Positions 37,767-45,582 are shown, counted from the stretch's first letter. The stretch is 47,548 nucleotides of DNA from Actinopolymorpha alba DSM 45243 (GCF_000373925.1 NZ_KB892739.1:89198-136745); one strand, 5' to 3'. Made by a program: numbers and translations. Notes: generated by a model not told the origin, from the letters alone.

Positions 37767-40700
37767 GTGGGCGGACACCTGTCCTCGTCAGTCCGTGCGG
37801 CCGGCGGCCGAGCGGCCGGCACGAAGGTTTCACCCGCCCAACCAGCCACGTCCGACCCAACCGCCACGTCCGACCAGGCGCATGACGCCGGGAGTTCGCA
37901 CAGACCCGCTGGCGCGAACCCCGACCTGGCGGAGCAGGCGCGAGCGCTCCTTCCCGAAGGGACGTGGGAGTTCCGGGTCGGCCCCCGCTGGTGCGTCGTC
38001 CGCCCACCTGACCGCCCTGAGCGGACGCAGGGCTGGAAGCTGCACCTGTCGGCCACACCGCTGACGGCGCCGCAGGTGCTCGCCCGCGCGATTCCGGTGC
38101 TTCGGGCGTACGGCGTGGCGTTCAAGTTCGCGCCCACCATCGAGGCGGTCCGTCGCCTGACCAGCCGCGACTGCGAGCGCGGCGAGTCGGGCAAGTTCCT
38201 CACGGTCTATCCGAACGACGATCCGCAGGCACCGCGGCTCGCGGCCGACCTCCACGCCGCGACGCAGGGGCTGACCGGCCCACGCATCCTCACCGACCGC
38301 CAGTACCGCCCCGGCAGCGTCGTCCACTACCGGTACGGCGGGTTCGGCGGCGAGCATCGGCTCGACGACGACGGAGTCCGCCGGTACGTGCTGACCGCGC
38401 CCGACGGCAGCCACCTCGAGGACCGGCGCGAGGCGTGGTTCACCCCGCCCACCTGGGCTCCGTCGCCGTTCGGCGCCGACCCGGAGGGTACGCGGAGTCC
38501 GGCGAGCCAGCCCGGCGCACCAGGCCAGGCGGGCGGCGGCCAGCACCCGATCGCCACCACGGCACGTACGTCGAACGCGGTGCTCCTCGGCGGGCGGTTC
38601 GTCGTACACCAGGCGATCCGCCACTCGCCCAAGGGCGGCATCTACCTCGCCACGGATCGCGAACGGGCTATCGAGGTGGTCGTGAAGCATGCCCGTGCCT
38701 ATGTCGAGGCCGACGTGGGAGGGACGGACGTTCGCGACCGGTTACGCCACGAGGCCGCGATGCTGCACCGCCTGGCCGGGCAGGTGCCGGTACCCGCGGT
38801 GGTGGAGTTCTTCCAGCAGGACGGTGACGCGTTCCTCGCCGAGGAACGCCTGGCCGGCCAGCCGTTCCGCCGGTGGGTGCGGACGTCGACCGGAGGCGCG
38901 TCGACGATCCCGACCGGTCAGATCCTGACGATGGCGCGGCACCTGGTCGCGGTCGTGGCCGGCGTGCACTCCGTCGGTGTCGTCCTCCGCGACCTCAGCC
39001 CCGGCAACGTCCTGGTCGCACCGAATGGCGGGCTCGCCCTCGTCGACCTCGAGGCGGCTGCGCCCGCGGGCGTTCCAGCGCCCGTCATCGGGACGCCGGG
39101 CTACCGGGCGCCGGAGAGCCAGCACCCCCGCCAGCCGGTGACCGCGGCGTTCACCGAGGATCTGTGGAGCCTCGGCGGGTTGTTGTTCCTGCTGGCCACT
39201 GCCAACGATCCGGTGCTCGCGGACGACCAACCGGCGGACCGGCCGCTCTCCGACCGCCTCGCCTCCTGGCTGCTTGTGGTGGCGCGGGACAACCTGGCGG
39301 CCCGGCTTCTCACGCCGCCCATCCTCGGACTGCTGGCCATGTCGCCGGACCGTCGCTGGAGCCTCACCCGCGTCGAGAAGTACCTCGCCGAGCTCGCCGA
39401 AGTGGCCAGCCAGCGGGCCGGGTCGGCAGTCCGTGCAACGCCGCTCCCCGACCGCCGGCCCCTTCCCGCCGCGGCCCTCGCCCCGCCGATCCCGCCACCT
39501 TCGGCCGAGCGCCTGTGGACCGACGGGCTCGACTACCTCCTCGCGACCATGACTCCGGACGAGGGAAGCGCCGAGCGGCTCTGGCCCACCCACGCGTTCG
39601 GCCGGCGTACCGATCCCGGCAACGTCCAGCACGGTGCGGCCGGAATCCTCGCGGTCCTGCTCGAGGCTCTCCCCCACGTGACCGATCCCACCCCGCTGAG
39701 GGCCGCCATCCAGCGGGCGGCCGGGTGGCTCGCCGCCCACCAGCCCGCCCGCGACCCGGTCCGCGCAGTACCCGGCCTGTATTTCGGCCGGTCGGGTACG
39801 GCCTGGGCCCTCGCCGACGCGGGCCGCGCCCTCCAGGACCCCGATTTGGTGTCGCGAGCTGTCAACCTGGCCTTGTCACTTCCGGTGGCGTGGCCCAACC
39901 CCGACGTCACCCACGGGCTCGCCGGCGCCGGCCTGGCGCACCTCCACCTGGCCCGCCACACCGGCGACCCGCGGCTTGCCGAACGGGTGAAGGGGTACGC
40001 CGACGCCGTCGTCGCGGCCGCTGACAAGACTGACCTCGGGCCGCTGTGGCCGATACCCGCCGACACACCGTCCCGGCTGGCCGGCGCCCGCCATTACGGT
40101 TTCGCGCACGGGGTCGCCGGCATCGGCTACTTCCTGCTGGCAGCCGGCCGGGCCACGGGTACCCAGGCCTACCTCGACCTCGCCGTCGAGGCCGGGCACA
40201 CCCTGTGCCGGACCGCCACCACTGACGCGCACGGCGCGGCCTGGTGGCCGGTCGGCCCCGACGACCAGCCGCGGGTGTGGGGCCAGGCGGGCGAAGCCCG
40301 GGCAGGAGCGGAACCACAGAGGCGGGGGTGGGCCCAGGCGGGCGGAGCCCGCGTGGGGCCGGAACCACACAGCCGGTTGCCGCACTGGTGCAGCGGGGCG
40401 TCCGGTGTAGGCACGTTCCTGCTCCGCCTGTACGCCGTCACCGACGTGCCGGCGTTCGGTGCCTATGCCGCGGCCGCCGCGGTCGCGGTGCACCGGGCCC
40501 GCTGGCAGGCGGCTCCCGCCACCTGCCACGGGCTCGCCGGCGACGGACAGTACCTCCTCGACGCCGCCGAACTCCTCGCGGAGGACAGCTACCGCGGCTG
40601 GGCCGGCGACCTCGTCGAAGCGATGGCGGTACGCCACTGCCGGCGGGACGGCCGGCTACTCATCCCCGACGAGAGCGGGCAGGCGGTCGTCGCCGACTAC

Positions 40701-40817
40701 CAGGCCGGGGTGGCCGGCGTCATCGCGTTCCTGCAGCGGTTCACCTACGGCGGTCCACGCCCCTGGATGGTCGACGCCTGCCTCACCGAAACCCTCGGAC
40801 GGTCGCGGGCATGCTGA
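37767..40817 (+). CDS. Lanthipeptide synthetase with lyase, kinase and zinc-cyclase domains (LanL / class IV-like)
   Basis: A 1016-residue enzyme predicted to phosphorylate, dehydrate and cyclise a precursor peptide. The phospho-Ser/Thr lyase domain is about 60-250 (WKLHLSATPLTAPQVLARAI). The kinase domain is about 270-560, with Lys307, the catalytic loop LRDLSPGNVL (Asp409, Asn414) and DLE at 427-429 in place of DFG. The LanC-like cyclase is about 590-1010, with WCSGASG (Cys875) and CHGLAG (Cys920, His921), a complete zinc set. Class III LanKC cyclases usually lack these ligands, so it is closer to class IV LanL. GTG 37767 has AGGGGGG upstream. Residues about 836-868 are encoded by two palindromic repeat copies. 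Its stop overlaps the next gene by seven bases. Confidence 0.88.
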   Translation: MGGHLSSSVRAAGGRAAGTKVSPAQPATSDPTATSDQAHDAGSSHRPAGANPDLAEQARALLPEGTWEFRVGPRWCVVRPPDRPERTQGWKLHLSATPLTAPQVLARAIPVLRAYGVAFKFAPTIEAVRRLTSRDCERGESGKFLTVYPNDDPQAPRLAADLHAATQGLTGPRILTDRQYRPGSVVHYRYGGFGGEHRLDDDGVRRYVLTAPDGSHLEDRREAWFTPPTWAPSPFGADPEGTRSPASQPGAPGQAGGGQHPIATTARTSNAVLLGGRFVVHQAIRHSPKGGIYLATDRERAIEVVVKHARAYVEADVGGTDVRDRLRHEAAMLHRLAGQVPVPAVVEFFQQDGDAFLAEERLAGQPFRRWVRTSTGGASTIPTGQILTMARHLVAVVAGVHSVGVVLRDLSPGNVLVAPNGGLALVDLEAAAPAGVPAPVIGTPGYRAPESQHPRQPVTAAFTEDLWSLGGLLFLLATANDPVLADDQPADRPLSDRLASWLLVVARDNLAARLLTPPILGLLAMSPDRRWSLTRVEKYLAELAEVASQRAGSAVRATPLPDRRPLPAAALAPPIPPPSAERLWTDGLDYLLATMTPDEGSAERLWPTHAFGRRTDPGNVQHGAAGILAVLLEALPHVTDPTPLRAAIQRAAGWLAAHQPARDPVRAVPGLYFGRSGTAWALADAGRALQDPDLVSRAVNLALSLPVAWPNPDVTHGLAGAGLAHLHLARHTGDPRLAERVKGYADAVVAAADKTDLGPLWPIPADTPSRLAGARHYGFAHGVAGIGYFLLAAGRATGTQAYLDLAVEAGHTLCRTATTDAHGAAWWPVGPDDQPRVWGQAGEARAGAEPQRRGWAQAGGARVGPEPHSRLPHWCSGASGVGTFLLRLYAVTDVPAFGAYAAAAAVAVHRARWQAAPATCHGLAGDGQYLLDAAELLAEDSYRGWAGDLVEAMAVRHCRRDGRLLIPDESGQAVVADYQAGVAGVIAFLQRFTYGGPRPWMVDACLTETLGRSRAC
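40273..40317 (-). repeat. Dispersed palindromic unit, copy 3 (diverged), within the lanthipeptide synthetase gene
   Basis: The reverse complement matches the unit consensus at about 37 of 45 positions. It adjoins copy 2 with one base between them, in the same orientation, and keeps the reading frame. Confidence 0.6.
40319..40368 (-). repeat. Dispersed palindromic unit, copy 2, within the lanthipeptide synthetase gene
   Basis: A 50-bp unit; its reverse complement equals 8081-8130 at 47 of 50 positions. The central GGGCGGAGCCC and the GGGCCC palindrome are retained. In this orientation it encodes [14 protein letters not shown], whereas copy 1 encodes [14 protein letters not shown]. Confidence 0.75.
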
Positions 40818-41845
40818 CACGTACCAGCTTCCGGTTCTCCCCGAGCGGCGACTACGCCGCATGTGTCACCTCAACCGACCCGTCGACGTGGTACGTCGAA
40901 CGCTGGTCGCTGCGCTCCCCAGCCCCTGACAGTGACGGCGCGGACGACGGTGCCGCCGATGCGCTGGCGCGACCCGAGGCAGTACCCGGGCTGACGCCCA
41001 GCGGTTCACAGACCCGCCTGCTGCCACTCGACGACGGGGCCGTCCTCCTCCATCGCCCCAGGATCGACCGGCACGAGATCGTGCTGGGTCGGCCGAACGA
41101 CGCGACCCACGTGGTGGTCGCCGTGCCGGCGCTCGGACTCCAACTCCTGCCCCATCCCGCCGACGACGTTCTGGCGCTCGTCATCACCACGCAGCCGGAC
41201 CCGTCGTCGACCCTCTGGCTCCTGCGGGTGCGGAGCGGCGCCCTCGAGCCCCTCCTCACCATCCCTGGCCTGGTGGTCGGGGGTACCTGGTTGGACCGGA
41301 ACGCCGGTCGCCTCGCCGTCAACCGCGCCCACCAGGGCCGGCTCAGCTGCGTCGCGATCGATCTGAACACCGGCTCCCTCGCACCCCTCTGGCCGGCCAA
41401 TCCGTCCCTGCGGCTGCTGCTCACCGACACCACGGCTGGTGGCGGGGCCGAAACCACGCTGTTCGTCGTGGCGGACAAGTCCGGCCGGATCGGTTGGGCC
41501 AAGGCGGAGGGTGACGAGCCGCAGTGGCCTTCTGACCTCCAGGCCCGGCACAACCCGTGGCCGCTCGCGATCGACCCAGCCGGAGAACAGATCGCCGTAC
41601 GCCTGGACCACGGTGCGCGTTCCGGACTGCTGCTCTACCGGCGCCACACCGACAGCTCTGTCAACCTTCCCTTACCGGCGGGGACGCTCGGAGGGACCGC
41701 ATCCTGGACCTCTCGCGGGCTGCGGGTGCCGTTCTCAGGTCCTGACCATCCGGCGGGGATCGCCGAGGTCGCCCCGGGCAATGTGCGCATGCTCGTCCCG
41801 CCGGACGATCCCGCCAGCCAGCAGCCGACCGGTGAACTGCCATGA
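40811..41845 (+). CDS. Stand-alone beta-propeller protein of the lanthipeptide locus (S9-peptidase propeller-like, no hydrolase domain)
   Basis: A 344-residue soluble protein without signal peptide or membrane helix. It begins LTRTSFRFSPSGDYAACV and shows repeated blade-like strands, including LQLLPHPADDVLALVIT, LDRNAGRLAVNRAHQGR, and WPLAIDPAGEQIAVRLDHG. This resembles the propeller half of prolyl oligopeptidases or TolB-like proteins. There is no C-terminal alpha/beta hydrolase and no G-x-S-x-G serine. Its ATG overlaps the synthetase stop and its stop overlaps the precursor ATG, so the three genes form one translational unit. It could be a scaffold for the precursor or for the synthetase; no activity can be assigned. 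Confidence 0.7.
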   Translation: MLTRTSFRFSPSGDYAACVTSTDPSTWYVERWSLRSPAPDSDGADDGAADALARPEAVPGLTPSGSQTRLLPLDDGAVLLHRPRIDRHEIVLGRPNDATHVVVAVPALGLQLLPHPADDVLALVITTQPDPSSTLWLLRVRSGALEPLLTIPGLVVGGTWLDRNAGRLAVNRAHQGRLSCVAIDLNTGSLAPLWPANPSLRLLLTDTTAGGGAETTLFVVADKSGRIGWAKAEGDEPQWPSDLQARHNPWPLAIDPAGEQIAVRLDHGARSGLLLYRRHTDSSVNLPLPAGTLGGTASWTSRGLRVPFSGPDHPAGIAEVAPGNVRMLVPPDDPASQQPTGELP

Positions 41846-41973
41846 ACCAACTCATGCTCGATGTCGCCGCGCTCGAGCAGCTTCCCGAGGTGGACTCCAC
41901 GGGACCGCCCGACTACTACTGCGACCCCGCCTCCTGTGCGGCGAGCTGCCTGCTCAGCGTCACCACCAGGTGA
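41842..41973 (+). CDS. Predicted lanthipeptide precursor peptide (LanA)
   Basis: A 43-residue peptide whose ATG overlaps the propeller stop (ATGA). Residues 1-18 (MNQLMLDVAALEQLPEVD) look like a leader: amphipathic and acidic, with an L-x-L-D...LE pattern reminiscent of class III/IV leaders. Residues 19-43 are the probable core: STGPPDYY, then Cys27, Ser31, Cys32, Ser35, Cys36, Ser39, Thr41, Thr42, ending VTTR. Three Cys and seven Ser/Thr could form up to three rings. The length matches SapB-type precursors. The Cys mostly precede their nearest Ser, unlike the usual S-x-x-S-x(3-5)-C arrangement. No export gene is adjacent. Confidence 0.8.
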   Translation: MNQLMLDVAALEQLPEVDSTGPPDYYCDPASCAASCLLSVTTR

Positions 41974-42016
41974 GTGCCCGGCCCGTCGCCGACGACGGCC
42001 CGAAGCCGGGGCGTTG

Positions 42017-42048
42017 GGCTGGGTGCTTGGCTGGGTGTTTGGCTGAGG
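42017..42048. repeat. 12-bp short tandem repeat after the precursor gene
   Basis: GGCTGGGTGCTT, GGCTGGGTGTTT and a partial GGCTGAGG run from 42017 to 42048, in the 139-bp gap between the precursor and the phosphotransferase gene. Confidence 0.6.
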
Positions 42049-42112
42049 CATCGGGCCGGGCCCACCTGACCCGGCGCCACACCGACCCGCGGCGGCCTGC
42101 CAGGATCGCCAG

Positions 42113-43069
42113 GTGACCGCTCCGCACGCACCGGACCTTCCGTACGGCGCCACCGCACAACGCCCCCTGTGGCCCGACCTCCCCGAGGCGATCCAGACAC
42201 GGATCGAGGAACGCCTGGGCGGCAAGGTCGTGGCCGTCGCGAGTCAAGGCTCCGGATTCACGCCCGGGTTCGCGTCCCGCCTGGTCTACGGCAGGGGCCA
42301 GCGCGCGTTCGTCAAGGCCGCATCCGAGACCGCCAGCCCGTCGGTCGCCGACTCCTACCGCGTCGAGGCCCGCACCGTGCCATCGCTGCCGGCCGGCGTT
42401 CCCGCGCCCGCCCTGCGCTGGACGCTGGAGGAGGACGGTTGGGTCGTCCTCTGCTTCGACGACGTACCCGGCCGTCCGCCCATGCGGCCATGGCAGCCGC
42501 GTGAACTCACCGACGTCCTCACCGCTCTGACCGACATGGCGCAGGCGCTGACACCGGCACCGGCTGGCCTCGTCGTACCCGAGATCCGGGACTGGATGGG
42601 CGAGGACTTCGGCTACTGGGACCAACTCCGATCAGAACTCCCTGATCCGGACCGTCAGGTGGCCGAACTCGCCGCGCTGGAGTCCGGCGCGCTCGACGGC
42701 CTGCGAGGGGACGCCGTGGTGCACTGCGACCTCCGTGACGACAACCTGATCATCGGCGACGACGGACGGGTCTGGGTCTGCGACTGGAACTGGCCGAGCC
42801 GCGGCGCCCCGTGGTTCGACCTGCTGACGTTGCTGATCTCCGCGCGGGGAGACGGGTACGACGCGGACGCGTTGTTCGCCGTACACCCGCTCGGCGCCGG
42901 GGCCGACCCTGACGCGGTGGACGCCGTGCTCGCCGGTCTCAGCGGCTACTTCACCGGCGCGTCCCTCCAGCCCGCGGTGTCCGGATCGCCGCACCTGCGT
43001 ACCCACCAGGCCTGGTGCGCGCAGGCCACACTGTCCTGGCTCGCCGTCCGGCGGGGCTGGGTGGGGTGA
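42113..43069 (+). CDS. Phosphotransferase family protein (APH/choline-kinase-like)
   Basis: A 318-residue protein with the aminoglycoside-phosphotransferase fold. The catalytic loop is HCDLRDDNLII (His204, Asp206, Asn211) and the metal-binding loop WVCDWNWPSRGAPWFDL. The N-lobe has RAFVKAAS with the ATP Lys. It starts at GTG 42113 and ends in a GTGA overlap with the next gene. Such proteins phosphorylate antibiotics or small metabolites. Being codirectional and 139 bp after the precursor, it may belong to the lanthipeptide locus; that is not shown. Confidence 0.85.
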   Translation: MTAPHAPDLPYGATAQRPLWPDLPEAIQTRIEERLGGKVVAVASQGSGFTPGFASRLVYGRGQRAFVKAASETASPSVADSYRVEARTVPSLPAGVPAPALRWTLEEDGWVVLCFDDVPGRPPMRPWQPRELTDVLTALTDMAQALTPAPAGLVVPEIRDWMGEDFGYWDQLRSELPDPDRQVAELAALESGALDGLRGDAVVHCDLRDDNLIIGDDGRVWVCDWNWPSRGAPWFDLLTLLISARGDGYDADALFAVHPLGAGADPDAVDAVLAGLSGYFTGASLQPAVSGSPHLRTHQAWCAQATLSWLAVRRGWVG

Positions 43070-43731
43070 GCGCGGCCCGCCTGTCACTGCCGCCGCCGCG
43101 GGTCGGCTGGTGGGTGCTCGCCGGGAGTAGTGCAGGCCTGTGCGTGGGCTCGGTGGCCGCGACGCTGATCCCGTCGTGGCTCGGCACGCTGGTGGGAGTG
43201 CTGGCGATCCCGTGCGCCTTTCCGCTCTGGTACGCGGTGTACGTCCTCACCCGGGGCCGTCGAACCATCCTCGCGTTGTTCGTGGTGGTCGCCGGCATGC
43301 TCGCGACCCCCGCGATCCGTGAACTGGTGCCCGCGTACGCACTGGGGAAGGTCGGCGAGACCGTCACCTGCACAGTGACCGATCGCGACATCGCCGGGCG
43401 GCGGACCTTCCATTACGTGTACACACTCGACTGCCCACAGGGGACGCCGGCGGCGGTGAGGACGGTCGCGAGCACGCGGGAGCTCCACCGGCGGTGGGCG
43501 GCAGTGGGCCCCAGCGTGCGGGTGCTCCGTGACCCCGGCGACTGGTGGACCGCCGACACCCTGGCGAGCCAGCGCATCGTGGTCAACTCCCCGGGTGCGG
43601 CATGCCTTCCTGCTGCCGTTGCCGTGCCTGCTTCTGTGGGCGCTGCTCGTGCCCCCGCGCGAGTGACCGCACCACGCGGAACGCCAGGAGAGCTCCCCGT
43701 GCGGCGAGGCTGTCCCGTATGGCACCGTTGA
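43066..43731 (+). CDS. Membrane protein of unknown function, C-terminus probably frameshifted
   Basis: From GTG 43066 (overlapping the previous stop) the frame encodes 221 residues. Two or three helices are clear (VGWWVLAGSSAGLCVGSVAATLI, TLVGVLAIPCAFPLWYAVYV, LALFVVVAGMLA), followed by an extracytoplasmic-looking domain with TVTCTVTDRDIAG. After about residue 175 it becomes Ala/Pro/Arg-rich. The next frame from about 43595 reads VRHAFLLPLPCLLLWALLVP and stops at 43664-43666, a convincing final helix. A one-base slip in the CCCCGGG tract at 43589-43595 would explain this. No family was recognised. Confidence 0.55.
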   Translation: MSAARLSLPPPRVGWWVLAGSSAGLCVGSVAATLIPSWLGTLVGVLAIPCAFPLWYAVYVLTRGRRTILALFVVVAGMLATPAIRELVPAYALGKVGETVTCTVTDRDIAGRRTFHYVYTLDCPQGTPAAVRTVASTRELHRRWAAVGPSVRVLRDPGDWWTADTLASQRIVVNSPGAACLPAAVAVPASVGAARAPARVTAPRGTPGELPVRRGCPVWHR

Positions 43732-43869
43732 TGCTGGTTCACCGGTCGGGCGGTAGCGGATTTAGGTCTTCGTCCCGGTGGCTGGTAGGCTCTCTCTTCG
43801 CGTGCTGAGAGTTCCGAGGCACGCAAACACTCCCATTCCCGTACGACGTGCGATCGAGGCCTTAGCTCC

Positions 43870-44130
43870 GTGGCGAACATCAAGTCCCAGATCAAGCGGA
43901 TCAAGCAGAACGAAAAGCACCGACTCCGCAACAAGTCGGTGCGGTCGTCCGTGCGGACGGCGATTCGCAACTTCCGCGAGGCCGCCGAGGCTGGCGATGC
44001 CGCCAAGGCGCAGGACCTCGCACGCGTGGCCGGCCGCTTGCTCGACAAGGCGACGTCCAAGGGCGTGATCCACAAGAACCAAGCGGCCAACAGGAAGTCC
44101 GCGATCTTCCGGAAGGCTTCCGCGCTCTAA
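43870..44130 (+). CDS. rpsT: 30S ribosomal protein S20
   Basis: S20 binds 16S rRNA early in 30S assembly. The 86-residue basic protein [20 protein letters not shown]... with [11 protein letters not shown] and the end [19 protein letters not shown] is full length and typical. It begins with GTG 43870. It is convergent with holA and followed by a good hairpin terminator. In actinobacteria rpsT usually lies close to lepA; here the lanthipeptide locus intervenes. Confidence 0.97.
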   Translation: MANIKSQIKRIKQNEKHRLRNKSVRSSVRTAIRNFREAAEAGDAAKAQDLARVAGRLLDKATSKGVIHKNQAANRKSAIFRKASAL

Positions 44131-44181
44131 GGCCTCAGGCCGAGCGCGCCCCTCCAGAGATACAGGCTCCAAAGACACAGG

Positions 44182-44207
44182 GCTGTTCGGCCTTCGGGCC
44201 GGGCAGC
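44182..44207 (+). terminator. Rho-independent-like terminator of rpsT
   Basis: GCTGTTCGGCC-TTCG-GGCCGGGCAGC: an 11-bp stem (two G-U pairs) with a UUCG tetraloop, followed by TCTTTGTG. It lies 51 bp past the rpsT stop. Confidence 0.8.
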
Positions 44208-44292
44208 TCTTTGTGCTGTCTCAGCCCTGGTGCTGCCTCCTGGTGCTGCTTCAGTCTTCTGTGCTGCTTCAGTCTTTGTGCCAGCTCAGCCC
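44208..44292. repeat. Degenerate 18-20 bp tandem repeat at the holA 3' end
   Basis: In the holA direction, GCTGAGCTGGCACAAAGA (holding the true stop) is followed by CTGAAGCAGCACAGAAGA, CTGAAGCAGCACCAGGAG, a partial GCAGCACCAGG, and GCTGAGACAGCACAAAGAG. Several units carry CTGA, as at the stop. Confidence 0.75.
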
Positions 44293-45278
44293 TCTGACCG
44301 GGCCCGGCTCACCGCCAGCACAGCGCGTTCCAAGGCATAGTCGGCGTCATCGGCGCCGCCCTTGACGTCGGCGTCGGCGCGCGCCACCGCCTGGATAGCG
44401 GTCGCGAGCCCCTCCTGGCTCCATCCGCGGAGCTGACCGCGCAGTGTCTTGACCTTCCACGGGGGTACGCCGATCTCCCGCGCCAGGTCGCCGTCGCGGA
44501 GCCCGCGGGGAGCGCCCGCCAGCTTCGCGAGCCCACGAAGCCCCGAGGCGAGCGCCGATGTCACCAACACGGGTGCGACGCCGGATCGCAGCGCCCAGCG
44601 CAACTGCTCCAACGCGTGTGCGGTGCGCCCGGTGACCGCCGCGTCGGCGACCGCGAAGCTCGTCACCTCGGCACGGCCGGCGAAGTAGGCGCGGATCGCC
44701 TCCTCGGTGATGACCCCACCCGCGTCGGAGATCAACTGCGATGCGGCTCCGGCGAGGGCCCGCAGGTCGCTGCCCACCGATTCGATCAGGAGCTGAGCGG
44801 CCTCCTCGCTGATCCGCCCACCCGCGCCGCGTGCCTCACGGATGACGAACGTTGGCAACTCGTAGCTCTTGAGCGCCTCGCAGGCGACGACGCGCACGCG
44901 AGCCTTGCGTAACTTGTCGAGGAGTCCGCGGCCCTTCTGTCCCCCACGGTGGGTGAGAACGAGGGCGACGTCGGGCTGAGGGTCTTTGGCATAGCTGAGG
45001 ACTGCGTCAGCCGCCTCAGCGGGAAGGGTGTCCAGACCACGCACCACCACTGCTCTCGCGGACGCGAACAGGGACGGGCTGGTGAGCTCCGCCAGCGCTC
45101 CCGGAGCCAGGCTCGCAGCCTCCAACTCCGTGAGGTCAGCATCGGGGTCAGAGGCGCGGACGGAGGCGACCGCGGCAGCCACCGCCCGGTCGACGAGGAG
45201 GTCCTCGGGACCCAGCACGAGGGTGACTCCGCCGAGCGCTTCGCCCTCGGAGGGTGCGGAACGAGCCTTCGTTGCCAT
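44286..45278 (-). CDS. holA: DNA polymerase III subunit delta
   Basis: The delta subunit opens the sliding clamp within the clamp loader. The 330-residue protein from ATG 45278 shows the pattern LVLGPEDLLVDRAVAAAV, ARAVVVRGLDTLP, VALVLTHRGGQKGRGLLDKL, and the C-terminal AREIGVPPWKVKTLRGQLRGW with DYALERAVLAV. Starts at 45290 or 45308 are also in frame. It follows the comEC remnant, as in other actinobacteria where comEC precedes holA. Its stop lies in a tandem repeat. Confidence 0.93.
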   Translation of the reverse strand: MATKARSAPSEGEALGGVTLVLGPEDLLVDRAVAAAVASVRASDPDADLTELEAASLAPGALAELTSPSLFASARAVVVRGLDTLPAEAADAVLSYAKDPQPDVALVLTHRGGQKGRGLLDKLRKARVRVVACEALKSYELPTFVIREARGAGGRISEEAAQLLIESVGSDLRALAGAASQLISDAGGVITEEAIRAYFAGRAEVTSFAVADAAVTGRTAHALEQLRWALRSGVAPVLVTSALASGLRGLAKLAGAPRGLRDGDLAREIGVPPWKVKTLRGQLRGWSQEGLATAIQAVARADADVKGGADDADYALERAVLAVSRARSEG

Positions 45279-45582
45279 CGGGCTCAGCATCCCACGTCCC
45301 ACGGACAAGCCGGGACGACGACCTGCCCGGCGACGCGGATTCGCGGGACCGGGCGACCAGCCCGAGCCCCTGCCGGTCGATCACCACCGCAGCGGTCCTG
45401 CCTGGTCGGTCCGGCCGATAACCGCACCAGACGACGAGAGCAGGCTGATCGTCGCGGGCGCCGGGTGGCCGTAGTCGTTGTCCTCTCCCGCACTGACGAG
45501 CGCGATCCTGGCGCCAACGGCGGTCAGGAACTCAGGATGCTGATACCGGGAGCCGTGGTGAGGTGGCTTAACATAAGACGCC
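45279..45582 (-). pseudogene. comEC: comEC 3' remnant, cut by a serine recombinase element and frameshifted
   Basis: On the minus strand one frame reads KPPHHGSRYQHPEFL, then GARIALVSAGEDNDYGHPAP and GAVIGRTDQAGPL, which is the C-terminal metallo-beta-lactamase-like part of the DNA-uptake channel ComEC. It then hits TGA at 45381-45383. The next frame continues naturally as VVIDRQGLGLVARS, so one base appears lost at 45390/45391. Upstream, comEC similarity stops at about 45560-45575, where the recombinase gene begins. The rest of comEC should lie beyond the element to the right, outside the window. Confidence 0.8.

Noticed and set aside
37636-37850. Cys-rich open frame just upstream of the lanthipeptide synthetase as a second precursor
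   Set aside because: It runs on through the synthetase start without a stop, has no leader-like segment, and lacks a ribosome site; the peptide at 41842 is a far better candidate.
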